DNA of 18,538 nt, from NCBI GenBank assembly GCA_964644675.1, contig CAZXWK010000039.1, forward strand, positions 1 to 18,538, given 5' to 3'. The notes below the pieces were generated by a model. That model did not search any database and was not told where the DNA came from. It worked only from the letters and a program-made list of their open reading frames with translations. The translations under genes and the position numbers were made by a program. The stretch comes from CAZXWK01 sp964644675 (GTDB lineage: Bacteria; Actinomycetota; Coriobacteriia; Anaerosomatales; JAAXUF01). Below, piece by piece: positions 16,933 to 18,538 of this stretch. How positions within the stretch are numbered: position 1 is the first letter of the stretch; each line of letters begins with the position of its first letter.

Positions 16933-17631
16933 GTGAAGAAGGCGCTTCCGTGGATCATCGTGGCGGTCGTCGTGGTGGGGATCGCGGTGTTCGCGCTCAA
17001 GCCCGCCGCTGCCGGCGTACAGACCGTCGACGTCCAGGGCGTGAAGGACGCGCAGTCGTCCGGAGTGCGCATCGTGGACGTTCGTTCTCCGGGCGAGTTC
17101 GCAGGTGGCCATATCGAGGGCGCGCAGAACGTGCCGCTCGACCAGTTCCAGTCGATCGCCTCTCAGTGGGATAAGGGCCAGCCCGTGCTGGTCTACTGCC
17201 AGACGGGCGCACGCTCCGCCGAGGCGGTCTCGATGCTGCAGCAGCTGGGATTCGAGAAGATCCTCCACTTCGACAAGGGCATCGTCGCCTGGACGGGGTC
17301 GCTCGAACAGGGCGGCGGCTCGACCTCGCAGGCGCCCCAGCTTCAGGCGAGCGCGCTGCCGGTGATGTACGAGTTCTACACCGGTTGGTGACCCAGCTGC
17401 CAGAAGATGAAGCCTGTGGTCGACAGGCTCAAGCAGCAGTACGAAGGCAAGGTCGAGTTCAAGCTCTACGACGTCGACAAGAGCCAAGAGGGTCAGGAGC
17501 TCATGTCGAAGTTCAACGCGCAGTACGTGCCGACGTTCGTCTTCGTCAACCGGGACGGCAGCGTCGCGACGCAGAAGGTTGGAGAGATCGCCGAGTCCGA
17601 CCTTGCGAGTGTGCTCGACGGGTTGAAGTAG
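16933..17631 (+). CDS. Selenoprotein: exported rhodanese-thioredoxin fusion with in-frame UGA (Sec)
   Basis: Read through the TGA at 17389-17391, the product is 232 aa. An N-terminal hydrophobic segment (about 5-22), with a possible cleavage site after KPAAA, implies export or membrane anchoring. A rhodanese domain follows (about 28-120) with active-site loop CQTGAR (Cys89), then a Gly/Ser/Gln linker, then a thioredoxin fold with FYTGW-U-PSC (Sec153, Cys156), DVDKS and the cis-Pro motif YVPTFVF (Pro200). The UGA falls exactly on the attacking Cys of CxxC. The frame beyond it is a complete thioredoxin half ending at TAG, and a SECIS-like hairpin follows the UGA. Likely job: the rhodanese Cys carries sulfane sulfur and the Sec/Cys pair reduces it or moves it on (inference). 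The GTG start has AAGGAG 5 bases upstream. Standard calling would give a truncated rhodanese plus a 74-aa fragment. The alternative is a nonsense-mutated gene. Confidence 0.85.
17389..17429 (+). promoter_or_regulatory. Sec UGA codon and bacterial SECIS-like hairpin
   Basis: After the TGA (17389-17391), AGCCTGT (17411-17417) and ACAGGCT (17423-17429) form a perfect 7-bp stem closing the 5-nt loop GGTCG (17418-17422). The loop begins 27 nt after the last base of the UGA. The fdhF SECIS of E. coli, recognised by SelB, also presents a GGUC sequence in its apical loop at a similar distance. The hairpin lies inside the coding sequence, as bacterial SECIS elements do. Confidence 0.7.
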
Positions 17632-17633
17632 TC

Positions 17634-17653
17634 GGGCGTCGCGCGAGGCGCCC
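17634..17653 (+). other. Hairpin right after the selenoprotein stop codon
   Basis: GGGCGTC (17634-17640) and GGCGCCC (17647-17653) form a 7-bp stem with one G-U pair and a GCGCGA loop, 2 nt after the TAG. There is no U-tract. It may protect the 3' end of the mRNA; the true terminator is further down. Confidence 0.35.
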
Positions 17654-17704
17654 GGCGAGGAGTCGCCCATCACAAGAACGGGCGCGCTCGTCAAGGAATC
17701 GGTA

Positions 17705-17739
17705 ACGAACGGTACCCAAGTGGTACCGTTCGTCGTTTT
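17705..17739 (+). terminator. Rho-independent terminator of the selenoprotein gene
   Basis: A perfect 12-bp stem, ACGAACGGTACC (17705-17716) with GGTACCGTTCGT (17722-17733), has loop CAAGT and is followed by CGTTTTC. It is the strongest intrinsic terminator in the window and lies 73 nt after the stop codon. Confidence 0.85.
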
Positions 17740-17915
17740 CACCCGACTGGACGACTGGGCACCGTGCTGTGGGCGGGTATAGTCGAGACCGAGGGCGCCT
17801 GCTCGGCGTCCGCACCCGTCAGTCAGGAGGTCTAACTGCAGGTGGAAGAATCGGTAGAGCAGGAAACCCGGACCGGGATGGCAGCTGAAGGCATTCGGTA
17901 GAAGAGGGATGTAGG

Positions 17916-17969
17916 CAGGTACGTGAACCAGGTACGTGTACGAGGGAACGTGTACGGAAGACCGTGAAC
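17916..17969 (+). repeat. Four degenerate tandem repeats of 13-14 nt
   Basis: CAGGTACGTGAAC (17916), CAGGTACGTGTAC (17929), GAGGGAACGTGTAC (17942) and GGAAGACCGTGAAC (17956) lie head to tail. All share the ending CGTG(A/T)AC. The first two differ at a single base. They sit inside the candidate RNA. Confidence 0.55.
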
Positions 17970-18215
17970 GAGAAGGGCGCCGGATCGAGTCGGCGCGAAC
18001 GGTAGAGAACCACCGAGCACGACCTACCGAAGAGCCGGGCATAAGCCCCTGGAGCGCCGAGGGATGCGGTCGCGTCATCAACACGGCGACCAAGAATCCC
18101 CCAGGATAACCCTTTGGAGGGGTACCTCGGGCGGTGCGAAGGCCATCCCGGTCGATTCCTGCCCAGAGCGAACGAGACGGAATAGATGCCGGCGCAGAAA
18201 CGGCCGGTGAACCGA

Positions 18216-18246
18216 AGGAGCGGGCCCCGGTGAGGGGCCCGCTCCT
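18216..18246. terminator. Strong bidirectional hairpin terminator
   Basis: AGGAGCGGGCCCC (18216-18228) pairs with GGGGCCCGCTCCT (18234-18246) around GGTGA, 13 perfect base pairs. On the - strand it is followed by TCGGTTC and lies 38 bp after the P-II stop codon, so it most likely ends that gene. On the + strand it is followed by CGTGTCTT and would also end the candidate RNA. A second hairpin, GGTGACG-GAGA-CGTCACC, sits at 18257-18274 between it and the P-II stop. Confidence 0.7.
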
Positions 18247-18283
18247 CGTGTCTTGGGGTGACGGAGACGTCACCTTCGATCCG

Positions 18284-18538
18284 CTACAGCGCTTCCGGAC
18301 CAGTCTCGCCGGTGCGGACGCGGATGACCTCGTCGATCGTGGAGACGAAGATCTTGCCGTCACCGATGCGGTCCGTACGCGCGACCTTCACGATGGTGTC
18401 CACCAAGTCTGCGACCTCGTGGTCGTTGACCACGGCGACGACCGAGACCTTCGGGAGCAGGTCGATCACGTACTCGGCGCCGCGCCAGTGCTGCGAGATG
18501 CCGCCTTGCGTTCCGTGGCCCTTCACCTCGGTGATGGT
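18284..18538 (-). CDS. glnB: Nitrogen regulatory protein P-II (partial, N-terminus outside window)
   Basis: The last 84 residues of a P-II signalling protein; the first ~28 residues lie past the right edge. The T-loop is present with TITEVKGHG leading in and RGAEY at the expected place (Tyr51 equivalent, the uridylylation or adenylylation site). DRIGDGKIFV, the ATP/2-oxoglutarate-binding B-loop region, and the C-loop RVRTGE are intact. The T-loop tip reads GTQGGISQHW instead of the enterobacterial GRQKGHTELY, as in several non-proteobacterial P-II proteins. It senses 2-oxoglutarate and ATP/ADP and controls ammonium transport or glutamine synthesis. GlnB and GlnK cannot be separated without the upstream neighbour (amtB or glnA). 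Confidence 0.92.
   Translation of the reverse strand, partial: TITEVKGHGTQGGISQHWRGAEYVIDLLPKVSVVAVVNDHEVADLVDTIVKVARTDRIGDGKIFVSTIDEVIRVRTGETGPEAL

Larger units (their letters stand above)
17790..18246 (+). ncRNA. Candidate structured non-coding RNA, family not recognised
   Basis: About 450 nt without a convincing ORF, purine-rich on the + strand. It is preceded by TATAGT (17778-17783, weak -35) and ends at a 13-bp terminator stem. Hairpins visible: CCGAG/CTCGG (17789-17806), GCGCCG/CGGCGC (17977-17996), CGGTAG/CTACCG (18000-18029), GGGC-ATAA-GCCC (18037-18048), GGTCGC/GCGACC (18068-18091). CGGTAGA occurs three times (17852, 17896, 18000), and four degenerate 13-14-nt repeats lie at 17916-17969. 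An AGGAGGT at 17825 is followed only by a 19-codon GTG frame. I compared it from memory with RNase P RNA, tmRNA, 6S, SRP RNA, the group II intron domain V and common riboswitches, and saw no match. It could instead be a decayed gene or a long leader or trailer. Confidence 0.35.

Noticed and set aside
17407..17631. Separate 74-aa thioredoxin fragment starting at ATG 17407
   Set aside because: It would start just after the CxxC motif, has no good ribosome-binding site, and is in frame with the upstream rhodanese; it is the C-terminal part of the selenoprotein.
17822..17902. Short peptide after AGGAGGT (19 codons from GTG 17839)
   Set aside because: Spacing from the Shine-Dalgarno is too long, the frame stops quickly and there is no coding signature; treated as part of the candidate RNA region.
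16810..18363. 517-codon open frame on the - strand across the selenoprotein gene and the intergenic region
   Set aside because: No recognisable domain; it runs through a terminator, the candidate RNA and the antisense of a well-supported gene.

Overview
The window is very GC-rich and contains densely packed genes on both strands, with frequent GTG/TTG starts, clear Shine-Dalgarno sites and 4-nt start/stop overlaps. The gene mix (bifunctional nuclease, adenosine-specific kinase, P-II protein, UGA used as selenocysteine, high-GC promoters) fits a deep-branching, probably anaerobic actinobacterium, perhaps of the Coriobacteriia type. That taxonomic guess is inference from gene content only.

Left part (1-3619): the C-terminal tip of a MacB/FtsX-type ABC permease; a bifunctional nuclease gene (-) divergent from a YjbQ/UPF0047 gene (+); a solitary tRNA-Ile(GAU) with its own promoter and terminator; an adenosine-specific kinase (+); and, convergent to it, an RhlE-type DEAD-box RNA helicase (-) with a TTG start and a long leader carrying a perfect hairpin. 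Middle left (3569-7053): a translationally coupled three-gene operon on the - strand, FAD amine-oxidase-like protein, then DUF1365 protein, then CFA-synthase-family methyltransferase. This is a membrane-lipid modification cassette whose methyltransferase has altered active-site residues. Divergent from it is a stand-alone 8-TM membrane protein. Middle (7925-16744): one giant gene for a 2939-aa cyclic beta-1,2-glucan synthase-like protein (NdvB/ChvB/Cgs architecture), overlapping the membrane-protein gene tail to tail.

Right part (16745-18538): the most interesting locus. A gene at 16933-17631 encodes an exported or membrane-anchored rhodanese fused to a thioredoxin. The first Cys of the thioredoxin CxxC motif is an in-frame UGA (17389-17391). 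The frame continues through a complete thioredoxin C-terminal half, and a perfect 7-bp hairpin with a GGUCG apical loop lies 26 nt after the UGA, as expected of a bacterial SECIS. I read it as a selenoprotein that automatic gene callers would split in two. Its promoter contains a perfect 16-bp palindrome of the CsoR/CstR type. This suggests control by a persulfide (CstR) or copper (CsoR) sensor and a role in reactive-sulfur handling. A strong terminator follows. Then comes about 450 nt without a convincing ORF but with a promoter-like start, many hairpins, short repeats and a 13-bp terminator stem: a candidate structured RNA. The window ends inside a P-II (GlnB/GlnK) gene on the - strand.
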